A stretch of 64,000 nucleotides of DNA, from assembly GCA_016946835.1 (NCBI GenBank), contig JACVTC010000151.1, positions 229,001 through 293,000 on the forward strand. The letters are read 5' to 3'. The notes under the pieces are model-generated. The model was not told the DNA's origin and made no database searches. It was given only the letters and a program-made list of their open reading frames with translations. The position numbers and the translations under genes were made by a program. This document shows positions 37,195-48,234 of the stretch, one piece after another. The stretch is from Neocallimastix lanati (nom. inval.) (Eukaryota > Neocallimastigomycota > Neocallimastigomycetes > Neocallimastigales > Neocallimastigaceae). The stretch's first letter is position 1, and the number at the start of each line of letters is the position of its first letter.

Positions 37195-37720
37195 TTAGAT
37201 TTAAAACAATTTATTGTATTAATTAAAACTTGCCAACTTTGAAAGTTCCAACCTTATTTTTGTCCAACAGAAAAATATGAAACCCTTTGAATATAAGCAT
37301 CCTTTGTAAAACCAGCAGTAAATATAATTGGAACATTAAAAATTATAATATATATAACAATAGATATATAATTGTTTCTGTAGATTACTTTACTTAATGG
37401 CCATGATATTATAAAAAATTACTTCTAAAGACATAGCAGAATTTCTGAACATAATATATAGTTGATATATTATCCCCCTAAAATAGTATTATTTGATAAT
37501 GGTATGTAATTTACTTCGGACTATTCAAAAATATTCTTAGATCTTTATGATTCCTCCAAATCAATTGGTTTAGTTGGAAATAAGAATAGAAAATAAGAAA
37601 GCAATTTAGTTTTTAATGTAAGAAAACAATTTTTGAGATATTTATTTACAGATAAATTTATGGGCTTTAAAAACAAGTATTTCTACTGAAATTATATTTT
37701 CCAATTTCTAAAATTTATAA
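37195..37720 (+). pseudogene. Heavily decayed gypsy-type integrase relic
   Basis: Broken frames read TCQL, then VDYFT.WP, then PKIVLFDNGM.FTSDYSK, which resemble the integrase zinc-binding tail, the first catalytic Asp region and the second Asp region (DNG.xFTS). Many stops and shifts. Confidence 0.45.
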
Positions 37721-37749
37721 GAAAAAGTTCAAATCCACTGGAATTAGAA

Positions 37750-38660
37750 CTTTTATAAGAGGAAATTATAATAGAACATTTTGTTGAACAATTTATTAAA
37801 TAAGCCTCTTCCAAAATACTTGGAACTTTAAATACTAGAAAGCTAGAAGATAAGCTATAATCAAATTGATGAATAAAAAATATCTTAAAATTGGAGACTA
37901 GATGAAAGTATGAAATTTTACATGGATAAAATTAGATCTATGTTCCAAAGACTCCTATCAGATCATAAATATTGCTTGTAATACAAATAAATTAAAGGAT
38001 TATCCACAGGTAACATATATAGACAATACCTTTATTGTCTATATATGTCTACTTTAAAAACTTCTTTATCTTGAATATGACATAAAATAGTACAAGAATA
38101 AATAAATCAATAAATAAATAAATAATAATAAAAAAAAAAAAAAAAAAAAAGCTAAATATTTATGTTATTAAATTTTATAATGGAAAAATATAATAAAAAA
38201 TATAATAAAAAAATATAATAATAATAATAAATAAAATAATATAATAATAATAATAATGAATGAAATAATAACAATAGAAATAAAATAATAATAATAAATA
38301 AAATAATACCAATAAATAAAATAATACTAATAAATAAAATAATACTAATAAATAAAATAAAAGTAATAAATAAAATAATAATAATATTTGTAGTATAAGA
38401 AATATAAAATACTAAATATCGTTTTTGTTTTGATGTTTTTTTCTGTTAAAAAATATTTAATATATTAAATGAATAATTATTTATTAACATAGTTTTAAGT
38501 ATATATAGTTAAAATAAAGCTATTAATCTATTAAATATATTTTGAAATAATATTGACATTATTTATGTTATGTTTATTATACTATTTTTAAATAATAGCT
38601 AAAAATAACATATGATTTTCAAATAATATTATATTAAAAAATTAATATGGATAAAAAATA
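37750..38660. other. AT-rich region with ATA/ATT repeats
   Basis: No gene. A-tract at 38129-38151; repeated 'taataaataaaataat' units at 38215-38390. Confidence 0.6.
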
Positions 38661-38671
38661 AATTTATAATT

Positions 38672-38740
38672 TGAGTGTGAGGCATTTCGAAAAATTTCAT
38701 TTCAAAAAGTTTCATTTCGTGGAATTTTTTTACAAAGTTA
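38672..38740. repeat. Isolated MULE-type terminal sequence
   Basis: gagtgtgaggcatttcgaaaaatttcatttc resembles the MULE-2 terminal repeat (ggagtgtg.catttcgaaaatttttattac). No partner end found. Confidence 0.5.
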
Positions 38741-38913
38741 ATAAATAAATAAATAAATAAAAAAACAAATAAATAATATATAATTTAAATAAATAAATAT
38801 CTAAATAAATAAAAATAAATAAATAAAACTATAATAAATAAATAAATAAATTTAAAATTAAATTTTTTTAAAAAAATATATATAATAAATTATAAATATA
38901 TAATAGTATATAC

Positions 38914-39142
38914 TGTTAAGAGTCAATAGTTTGGGTTTTATAATTATGTCAACTTTATTAATATATTTTATGAAGCTGCTTGGTGAGTTACTAGAGTAAC
39001 TAATAACTAATGTTTAATTCTATTACAAATTACATGCTTTTATACTTTTACATTGTGGCTTATATATTAATTTTATCACAATATGTTTCAATAATACATT
39101 TGAATTCAACTCCTATTTTCTCCTATTTCACATATTCTAGCA
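38914..39142. mobile_element. Solo LTR (family J) with TSD
   Basis: TGTTAAGAG...ATTCTAGCA, flanked by tatac (38909-38913, 39143-39147). Reverse-complement relative of the solo LTR at 52338-52546. The small open frame at 39010 overlaps it and is not a gene. Confidence 0.85.
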
Positions 39143-39734
39143 TATACAATAGTGATATACAACTCAAAAGTTCGATGTACTTTTGTTGGGATTTATTTAT
39201 TAAATTTATTAATTTATTATTTATTTATTTATTTAATTTTATATAGAAACTACATATATTTAAAAAGACTATTTAACAACTTTCTTATTCTTTTAATTAC
39301 AAACTAACTTAACATAATATAACTTTTAATCTTAACTTTTACTTAACAACGACGACTACTATTGCTATTCTCTTAATTCAGAGAAATGCTTTATTTTTAT
39401 GTTATTTAGTTATAATTAACTATTTAATTAATTGTTCTTGTGATTAGAATAAACTATTAATAATTATTATTTAAGGAAATATTTAAAAACTATATAAATA
39501 TAAATATAAAATAATAAGAATAATTAAAACATTGATTTATGCTATAAAATTTATTATTAATTAAATATATAATTAATATATAGTAATCAAGCCACATATT
39601 GAAATTGTTGTGAAATCATTAGATTTAAATTTGATTTATGACATTAATTTATGTTTGAATAATAAAAACTAATTTTATATTAATTAAGGTTTGAATATTT
39701 CATTTTATATCATTCGTCCCACCTTAAGATACAA

Positions 39735-42120
39735 CTATACATTAGTTGTATTAAATTTTATAATATTTTTAAGGTGTACTGGTCGTTCTAAGCATGTATG
39801 TGTGTTAGGATCCATTAATTGAACTGTATTAAATTTCTTTTTAACTACTTGATAAGGTCCAACAAAATAAGGGTCTAGTTTATATCTCGAAAATTTTTTT
39901 ACTTTGACGAACTCGCCAATTTTTATTTCATTCTGTTTCTTTGTTGCATATTTTTCTGTAGTATTTGAAAATTCATTTTTCATGATAATTTTTCTAGAGT
40001 TATCTCGGTCTTTAATGTATTCTTCTGCATTTAAATTTATAAAATGGTCCTCTAAAACTTCTTTCTTAAATTCACTAATTTCTTTGTTACCTTTAGTATT
40101 AATTTCATTTTGTTCTTGTTCTATTTCATTTGCACTTTCATTACTACTAGAATCTTTATGATTTATAGCATTAACTTGGTAATTATTATTGTTAATATAT
40201 ATATCTATTTTATTTTCTAATATTTTATTCATATATAATATTATATTATTGAAAACTTGGTATAATTGATTTTGCAATTGACATAGATCTTTAATTTTAT
40301 GTTTTTCATCCATAAAAGCATCTCTTTCATTATATTGTAATATATAGATATTTATATTGTGCAATATATTATTATTATACTCAATGATATTGGATTTTAA
40401 TTGAATCAATTGATTTATAAATTTTTTTAATTTATTTTGATTTATTTCTTGTATATGTCTATTACAATTTATATTATTCTTCATATTATTAATATATTCT
40501 AATATATTATCATTTAAATTAGTTAATTTATTTCTATATATATTTTGATTATAATAAATTTTATTATCTTTGGTGTCTCCAGAATTTATTGAATTTTTGG
40601 AATATTCCATGATTTTTGGATTTTCTATATACCTTGCTTTTTCCCTCGAAATTTTTAAATTTGAAATAATTTTGAAATTTTTAATTTTATTGTCTAAATT
40701 AATTTTTGGAATTTTTGCATTAGAAATTTTTAACTTTTCTGATTTATTAAAATTTTTACTTTTCATAATGTCCTTCTTTCTTAAGTCCTTATTCTTTCCC
40801 TCCTGAGATGATACTTCCTTTTTCTTAGATATTTCTTTTATACTATTTTCTTCATTATTCTTATTAGGTCTAATAAAATTGATACCACACGAATTCTTTT
40901 CAATAGCTTGGTTCTCAACGATAGGAGCAATGATATCAAAGTTTTCAACTGAAGTAAAACGACACAACGATCTTAACATAGGATGAATAAAAAGGTAATT
41001 ATCAGCAATTGATTTAAGTCCTAATAAGAAATCAAAGTAAATATCTTTATGATCAATAACACAGAAATCTGCTGTGAAAGTATAATTATTAATTGAAACT
41101 TTTAGTCGAACCACGATAGCATTCGCAATAGTACTATCCCCAAGAGCTTCATAAATTCTGCCTCTACATATATTAACTTGTTCATAGGTACCAGGTAGAC
41201 TATTAATATAACTAGTACTCACTAAATTCAAATTACCTCCAGAATCTATGAGTAATCTTCCTTCGGTATTGTCTACCGATGCATTTACGATTCCCAAGTC
41301 GTCACTATGAAATTTTGTATTTTCTATTTTATTCTGATTATTTTCTTCTTCATTAATAATAAAAGGTTTCATGGCATCCAAAGAGCTAACAAATTGAATT
41401 TTTTCTAATTTTAAATTTTTGGTTAGTTCGGACCTTAATTTTGGACATATATCTAAAATTTGACCAAAAGTAATATTGCATTTGGTATTGGCTAAATCTT
41501 TAATAATTTCATACGGTTCCATATTGGTTAATTTAGCTAGATTTATGTGACGTTCTGGTTTTGTGTTACCTTCCTGTTCATTAAATTTTAATTTTGTTTC
41601 TTCAAAGTCCACTTTCTTATTAATTACAGTTCCTTGTAAATTATTAATATTTGAATTTTTGAAATTATTTCTATTTTTGTTATTCAACTGGTCTTCACGT
41701 GATGATTTGTTAACATAATTATTACTTTCTTTATTAATTTTATTTTCATTTTTAATTTCTTCATCTTTGTTTAATTTATTATCATTAATAACATGATTAT
41801 TATTATTGTTTAAATCTGGAGAAGATTTATTTATTTTAATGCTCTCATTAAAGGTAATTGTCTTTAAATTCTTTTTAACTTTAGGTTTTAGTATTTTCCT
41901 TTTTGATAAATCAACTTCTTCTTCTACTTCATCTTTTTCTTCTTCATCTTTTTGGAAAATATCACTTCTATTAGCTGTATTCGCTTTAGCTTTCCTAATT
42001 TCCGTTCCAGCATCTAAAGAAAATTCCTTTCTTTTGGCAGCATCAACAAAATATTTCTTCTTCTCAGGAACGTTATTGGAATTTAAGGGAGAACGTTCAC
42101 TCCCTCTTAGTAGTTTAAAC
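39735..42120 (-). CDS. Element D ORF2: protease, linker, integrase C-terminal domain (reached by -1 frameshift)
   Basis: Open from the Gag overlap at about 42119 to the stop at 39735, about 795 codons. There is no ATG in its first about 145 codons, so expression from Gag by frameshift is likely. Visible: acidic/basic Asn-rich spacer; retropepsin-like active site RLLIDSGGNLNLVSTSYIN (about 41240-41300) with the flap and hydrophobic-GL segment (FDFLLGLKSIADNYLF); about 350-residue Asn/Lys-rich linker with coiled-coil character; then IKIGEFVKVKKFSRYKLDPY and FVGPYQVVKKKFNTVQLMDP, the GPY/F integrase C-terminal module of Ty3/gypsy. No RT YxDD, RNase H or DDE. The join of protease to integrase tail looks like an ancient internal deletion kept in frame. 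Confidence 0.85.
42085..42119 (-). promoter_or_regulatory. -1 ribosomal frameshift signal of element D
   Basis: On the minus strand gag reads CG T TTA AAC TAC TAA. The heptamer TTTAAAC (42113-42119) is in the canonical X-XXY-YYZ register. Spacer TACTAA of 6 nt (42107-42112) contains the gag stop. It is followed by a hairpin GAGGGAG-loop(8)-CTCCCTT (42085-42106). Slipping back one base enters ORF2 directly. All three canonical parts are present with normal spacing. Confidence 0.85.
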
Positions 42121-43027
42121 GTTCGTTTGAGACATTAGCAGAACCACTTGATTCTTCATTTAGCATTCTTTGGTATTTCAAATATTCAAAGTGATTAAAT
42201 TTTGGACAATTGTATTTCTTATGACCTTCTTCATTACAAAAATAGCACATCTGTACTCTATATTTACCTTTATTTCCATCGTTAGTCAAATTATTATTTT
42301 TGAAATTATTATCACGTGATTCATGAGTGACTGGTTTATTATTAAAAATTTTGTTATTATGTGAATTAAATTTTTGGTTGTAAGAAGAATTTCCATTAGA
42401 GTTACTAGTTCTTTTTCCACATTCATTTTCAACTTCATCAATTAATTCGGCTGTAGAAAAAGCTTTTGCTAGACTAATTCTTTTTCCCGCAAGTTTAACA
42501 CCTTTCCATGCTTCTTTCTTGTTAAAAATTGACTTCAAATAATCAGAAACAGAAATGCATCTACGATCATCTTCATCGAGTTTATTATATAATTCTTTAT
42601 ATTCTTTATTAAATTCCTTTATATTTCCTCTGGTAGATATTGCCATATTTTTAAGTTTGTCAATGATGTCTTCTGGATCCATATATAGGTCATGAAATTC
42701 TAGAAGAGCATCACGTATTTCTTCTAAAGATGGATAAACAATGTTATTATGCACATCTTTAGTTACTAATGCATTAAGACAATGGATACTTTTACCAATC
42801 ACTTTAAATTTGCAATTATTAAAAATTTCTTTTTCATCAGTAATTTGGTAAAGAGTGATCCAAGCCTTCATCTGGTTATACCAAGCATCAACATCCTTAT
42901 TTGAATCTGAAAGGACTTGAATGCATTGGAATTGCATTAGTTTATTTTGATTTTTAATTAATTCTTCAGTCATATTTTTAACTTTAATTCTATTTTCTAA
43001 TTGACTGAAAAATTCTTTAATCGAAAA

Positions 43028-43030
<3 letters not shown>
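42107..43030 (-). CDS. Element D Gag
   Basis: 307 codons from the ATG at 43028-43030 to TAA at 42107. Capsid-like region (DVDAWYNQMKAWITLYQ, LVTKDVHNNIVYPSLEEIRD, DPEDIIDKLKNMAIS) as in Ty3/gypsy Gag, an Asn/Ser-rich spacer, and CCHC knuckle CYFCNEEGHKKYNC near the C-terminus. Intact. Its end overlaps ORF2 by a few codons in the -1 relation, with a slippery site at the overlap. The leader to the PBS is only about 120 nt and includes a T-tract and (att)n. Confidence 0.88.
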
Positions 43031-43082
<52 letters not shown>

Positions 43083-43150
43083 ATTTTATTTTATTTTATT
43101 AAAAAAAATAATATCAAAATTTAATAAATATATTTTTCCTCCCACAAGAG

Positions 43151-43165
43151 CCGATATCTCCACCA
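43151..43165 (-). promoter_or_regulatory. Primer-binding site of element D
   Basis: TGGTGGAGATATCGG, two bases inside the LTR end. Identical over 15 nt to that of element C. Confidence 0.72.
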
Positions 43166-43199
43166 AATGATATACAACTCAAAAGTTCGATGTACTTTT

Positions 43200-43504
43200 A
43201 TTATATACATTAGAATTAATACACTAAAAAATAAAATATTTTATCACATGTTTTAAACGTTTTATATTTAATATTTTGTTAATGATAGAGCAACATTATG
43301 TTCCTATTCGAAATGATTATGAACACCATCATATTTTAATATTTCTTTTTCATCATTTAAAATAATAAAAGATTTATATTTATTTAAAGTTTTATATTCG
43401 GTTTATTCTTTTTAGTATATAAATAATTATATTTATATTTTTATTAATAATTATTGCTCTTTTCCTTTATTAGTTTCACTAAAATCTATTTTTAGTTCTT
43501 CCAT
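43200..43504 (-). pseudogene. MULE transposase N-terminal relic (third copy)
   Basis: ATG at 43502-43504 starts MEELKIDFSETNKGKEQ, then through stops and a frameshift EYKTLNKYKSFIILNDEKEI and LKYDGVHNHFE, clearly the FLYWCH-type DNA-binding part of the two MULE transposases in this window. Cut at about 43200 where element D begins. Confidence 0.8.
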
Positions 43505-43727
43505 TTTGTTTAATATTTTTAGTTAATTTTCAATTATTCAATATTATTAAATATATTTAATTATATAAATTTTAAATAAATTTTATCTTTTTTTTTATTT
43601 TATATTGATTTTTTAATATGTAGTTATACGAAAATCCTTTTTTAAAAAATTATTTCGTTTTTTAATATTTAATATTTTGATATTTAAAAGTTTTATTTCA
43701 CGAATAATAAATAATAATATTTATTAT

Positions 43728-43975
43728 TGTTAGAATATGTGAATGTATGTTTAAATTACTAATAATTAATAATACATAACTAATGTAATAGTTCTTAGAT
43801 TATTCATGTATTTAATTATTTCTAATATTGTTAATACACATTTAAGATATATATATATATGTAATTTGTATCCATTTTACATAAGCCTTAATCTATATAA
43901 AGTTAATATAAAAATGTTTAACTCTTCATAATTAATAAAGTTAACTTAATAAGATATAGATATTATTTTCTAATA
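43728..43975 (+). repeat. Copia LTR (family E)
   Basis: TGTTAGAATATGTG...TTCTAATA, immediately followed by the PBS at 43976-43990. Only about 120 bp of interior follows before MULE-like sequence. A second, split copy is at 48003-48098 plus 51896-51945. Confidence 0.82.
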
Positions 43976-43990
43976 GATTAAGAGTCTCAT
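43976..43990 (+). promoter_or_regulatory. Primer-binding site of element E (tRNA-Lys-CUU type)
   Basis: GATTAAGAGTCTCAT right after the LTR, as in elements A and G. Confidence 0.75.
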
Positions 43991-44099
43991 TGACTCTTAA
44001 AGAGTCTAATTAACACTCATTGACTCTCGTTGATCTTAAGAGGATTCTCTGAAAGATGAATCCTGTTCCGGACAATACTATTATGTCAAAAGAGAAAAT

Positions 44100-44458
44100 T
44101 GGGGATTGTGCATTTCGCAATATGCATTTCTCAATGTGTCATATAAAATTTTTTAAATAAAGCCATACATTTTTAAGATATTCTATACAATCATAAATAA
44201 ATATATAAATAATTATTATTTTAAAAGAAATAATAATATATTTTTTCAATTAAATACTATTAAATAACTAGTTCCAAAGAAATAATAATATATTCTATTA
44301 AAAAAGAATTATAAAAAATTATTTTTTAATTGAATATTAATAAATAATATATATAAAAAAAGAATATTTATTATTTATTTAATTATTATTTATTTGATTA
44401 TTAAAAAACAAGCCACATACAAAATACGCCACGTTGGAAAATGCACGATTGCGAAACT
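44100..44458. mobile_element. Short MULE-like MITE
   Basis: Left end ggggattgtgcatttcgcaatatgcatttc and right end (reversed) agtttcgcaatcgtgcattttccaacgtggcgtatt are imperfect inverted repeats sharing the gcatttcg motif. No coding sequence. Boundaries approximate, no TSD found. Confidence 0.5.
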
Positions 44459-44639
44459 GAATGTGGTTCATTTCGCCAATTTTTAAAATACAAATTTTCA
44501 ATACGCCATTTATTTTTAATGGCTTGTAAAATTTTTTGTTAACGCCATAAAAAATTATAATACAATTAATTTTAAAATAAATAAATGTATAAATTAATAA
44601 ATAAATAGATAAATAAATAAAGAATATAATAATAAAAAT

Positions 44640-45510
44640 ATATAAAATAAAATAAAATAAAATAAATAGTAGAATATGAATATAAAGTACAGATTGAATA
44701 AAATAAAATAATATAAAATAAAATAAAATAAAATAAAATAAAATAAAATAAAATAAAATAAAATAAAATAAAATAAAATAAAATAAAATAAAATAAAATA
44801 AAATAAAATAAAATAAAATAAAATAAAATAAAATAAAATAAAATAAAATAAAATAAAATAAAATAAAATAAAATAAAATAAAATAAAATAAATAAATAAA
44901 ATAAAATAAAATAAATAAATAAAACAAAATAAAATAAAATAAAATAAAATAAATAGTTGAAATATAAATATAAAGTACAGATTGAATAAAATAAAATAAA
45001 ATAAATAGTGAAGTAATATAAAAGAATAAAGTATTAATAAAAATAAAATAAAATAAAATAAAATAAAATAAAATAAAATAAAATAAAATAAAATAAAATA
45101 AAATAAAATAAAATAAAATAAAATAAAATAAAATAAAATAAAATAAAATAAAATAAATAGTTGAAATATAAATATAAAGTACAGATTGAATAAAATAAAA
45201 TAAAATAAATAGTGAAGTAATATAAAAGAATAAAGTATTAATAAAAATAAAATAAAATAAAATAAAATAAAATAAAATAAAATAAAATAAAATAAAATAA
45301 AATAAATAATGAAGTAATATAAAAGAATAAAGTATTAATAAAAATAAAATAAAATAAAATAAAATAAAATAAAATAAATAATGAAGTAATATAAAAGAAT
45401 AAAGTATTAATAAAAATAAAATAAAATAAAATAAAATAAAATAAAATAAATAGTAGAATATTAAAAATAAAGTACAGATTGAATAAAATAAAATAAAATA
45501 AAATAAATAT
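44640..45510. repeat. (aaaat)n satellite with higher-order units inside MULE-1
   Basis: Long pentanucleotide arrays interrupted by recurring spacers 'agtacagattgaataaaat' (about 44685, 44975, 45178, 45472) and 'gaagtaatataaaagaataaagtattaat' (about 45009, 45212, 45309, 45383). The MITE at 26907 has one unexpanded copy of the first spacer. Phe/Tyr/Leu-rich minus-strand frames are artefacts of the repeat. Confidence 0.92.
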
Positions 45511-45963
45511 CTATTATTAATTTTTATTAAAGAATATTAAAGATTAATGTTTTCGAAATGAAAATTTTTTACATTTTTATTATATTCAATTAATGATGTA
45601 GTTTAATATTATTGGTAGTTAATAATCTCATTAAATATAAATGATTTTTTGCTTTCTAACATATATAATTAAATAAAACATTTTATTTTTAAAAATAAAT
45701 TGTCTTTAATATTCTTTAATAAAAAAAAATAATAAATATTTATTTTATTATATATACTTGTACTTTTATAATATTACATTTAATATTTATTTTATTTTAT
45801 ATACTTGTACTTATATTATTACATTCTTTATTTATTTATTTATTTATTTATTTTACAAATAATTGAAAAACTAATTTTTCAAAATTAATATTACGAATAA
45901 TATTGGATAATTAATATAATAATTATAATTATATAATTAAAAAATATTTATAAAAATATAGAA

Positions 45964-47386
45964 ATGGAAGAAAATTTAATTATTGATATTAGTGAATCCA
46001 ACAAAGGAAAAGAACAAATTATTATTAATAAAAAATATAAATTTAATTTTTCATATAAAAGAAAAGATAATTCCAAAGTGTATAAATGTACAGAATATAA
46101 AAAAATAAATAAATGTAAATCTTTTATTATTTTAAATGATAAGAAAGAAATTTTAAAGTATAATAGTTCACATAATCATCCTGAAAATGAATACGATGTA
46201 TCCCTATCTATAATGAAACATAAAATTAAAGATGGAATTGAAAAAAGTTCAATTCCTTTTGGTATAAAAATAAAACCCCTATATAATAAAATTTCTAAAG
46301 AAATGGGACTTATATGTCCAGAATATAATTCAATTAAATCCCAAATATCAAGAAATTTAAATAAAAAACTACCATCCAATGTAACAACATTTGCTGAAAT
46401 TCCAAGTGAATCTGAATATTATAAAACAAAGCGAGGTGAAAATTTTATGATATTCAAAAATTCTAATTTAATAATTTTTCAATCCCCTTTTCAAGCAAAA
46501 TTATTTAGGGAATATAATGATGATATATTTGTTGATGGTACATTTTTTATTGCCCCTAAATTTAGTTATCAAGTATTTATTACAAGAACTTATGCTATAG
46601 AATTAGATAGTTTTTACACTACTTCTTTTGCAATATTAAAAAATAAAGAACAAGAAACATATAAAATGTTATTTGAAAAATTGAAAAAAAATGCTAATAC
46701 ATGTAACAATAATATTAGAATTGAACCAAAAAATTTGCATTGTGATTTTGAAAGGGCCATATCTAAAGCAGCAAAAACAATATTTCTTAATACAAATATT
46801 AAATATTGCATTTGGCATTATAAAAAATCACTAGAAATTAAAAAAAATAAATTATGCTATAATGAAGTAAAAAATAATAATAATATATTTATTTATTATA
46901 AAGCTATTTCAAATTTACCATTTATAAACCTGAATATATATTTGATATTTATGTTATAATTAAAATTAAATCCATTAAAAATAATTATTGTCAATTTTTA
47001 AAATTTTTAGAATATTTTTATAAAACATATTTAATTGATTATGATATGAAAATTTGGAATTATTATAATAATATAGAACATATAACAAACAATGCCTCAG
47101 AATCACTCAATAATTATTTAAATAATTTATTTCCAACAAAACCATCTTTTTATGAATTAATAGATAAATTAAATGAACTTGAACATTTATCATATTATGA
47201 TTATCAAAGAAAAATAAGAGGAATTTGGAAAATAAAAAAAGAGCAATAAATAAAGCTAATGAAATCAGTGTCTTAATTGAACGCTTCAAAAGTACTGAAG
47301 CCAAGTTAATTGATGCTAAATGTGATAGAAATAAATTTATTAATTTGTGGTTTGATTGTTTAACTAATTTAAATAATATAATATAA
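45964..47386 (+). pseudogene. MULE-1 transposase (FLYWCH + MULE domain), frameshifted
   Basis: N-terminal FLYWCH-type zinc DNA-binding domain (YKCTEYKKINKCKSFIIL...HNHPE), then the MULE catalytic core: first Asp in IFVDGTFFIAPKFSY (about residue 190), second Asp in LHCDFERAISKAAK (about 258), CxxH IKYCIWHYKK, and Glu in ITNNASESLNNYLNN (about 47080). Frames break near 46930 (1 nt lost) and in an A-run near 47240. DDE transposase for cut-and-paste at 9-bp targets. The two shifts disable it unless they are sequence errors. Confidence 0.88.
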
Positions 47387-48002
47387 ATATTACTTTATAA
47401 TAAATAATTAAGAAATGAGGAATGACCAAATGAAATAATCAGAATTCTGTCATTCAATAATTTAATTTATAAAGCATATTAAATTTATACAGTTTTAATA
47501 AATATTCAAATACAATGTATAATTTATAGTTTTATCATTATAATTATTATTTCGCTTAATAATTTTTAAAAGAAAAGAATTATTATTAATAAAATTTATA
47601 TTTTTAATAACATTTGTAATTTTATATAATTTTTTATTAATAAAATTTAAATAAAAAAATTATTATTATTAGTTTTATATTTTTAATAACATTTAAGTAA
47701 AAGAATTATTATTAATAACATTTATAATTTTATGTGTTTTTTTTTATTAATAACATTTAAGTAAAATAATTAATAATATTTATATTTTTAATAACATTTA
47801 AATAAAAGAATTATTATTAAAAAAAAGAATTAAAATCAAAAAATCTAACCATTATATGATTTATTTAATTATTCACTTAATAATTAATTTAAAAATTGAA
47901 ATAACAAAATAATACAATAAAATAATATTATGTAGTATAATATAGCTATAGCCACAAATTTATATATATCACGTGAAATATTTGGCGTAATGCAACTTCC
48001 CC

Positions 48003-48098
48003 ATTAATATACATTACTAGTGTAATAGTTCTTCGAATATTCATGTAGTTATTTCTAATATTGTTAAGCCACATTTAAGATATATAAATACATGTAAT
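48003..48098 (+). repeat. Copia LTR family E, left piece
   Basis: aatatacattactagtgtaatagttctt... matches the middle of LTR 43728-43975. The LTR is split here by MULE-2, its first part is lost at the MULE-1 boundary, and it continues at 51896. Confidence 0.8.
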
Positions 48099-48234
48099 GG
48101 AGTGTGTCATTTCGAAAATTTTTATTACAAAAATTTGTATTTTATTGTAGTGCATTTCGGAAAACATGGCGTATTATAATGTAATAAATAAATAATTTAA
48201 TAAATAAATTATAAATGAATAAATAAATTTTTAA

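Larger units (their letters stand above)
39153..43199 (-). mobile_element. Ty3-like element D: Gag-Pro-linker-IN tail, no RT
   Basis: 3' LTR 39153-39712 (TGATAT...ATATCA ends, purine tract aaggtgggacgaa before it on the minus strand). PBS TGGTGGAGATATCGG at 43151-43165. Of the 5' LTR only about 32 bp remain (43168-43199) before a MULE relic. The interior codes for Gag, then in the -1 frame an aspartic protease, a long linker and the integrase C-terminal barrel. RT, RNase H and the integrase core are absent, yet both frames are open throughout. A non-autonomous element needing enzymes in trans. Confidence 0.85.
44459..48002 (+). mobile_element. MULE-1 (Mutator-like DNA transposon)
   Basis: Ends gaatgtggttcatttcgccaa... 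and (reversed) ggggaagttgcattacgccaaa... are short imperfect terminal repeats. Both ends recur in the MITE at 26907-27386, which confirms them. Contains about 850 bp of (aaaat)n and a plus-strand transposase. No clear TSD. Confidence 0.8.

Noticed and set aside
39010-39246. 78-codon hydrophobic ORF
   Set aside because: Spans a solo LTR and the start of the element D LTR; no coding features.
44379-44927. Phe/Tyr/Leu repeat protein on the minus strand
   Set aside because: Translation of the (aaaat)n satellite and the MULE-1 end.
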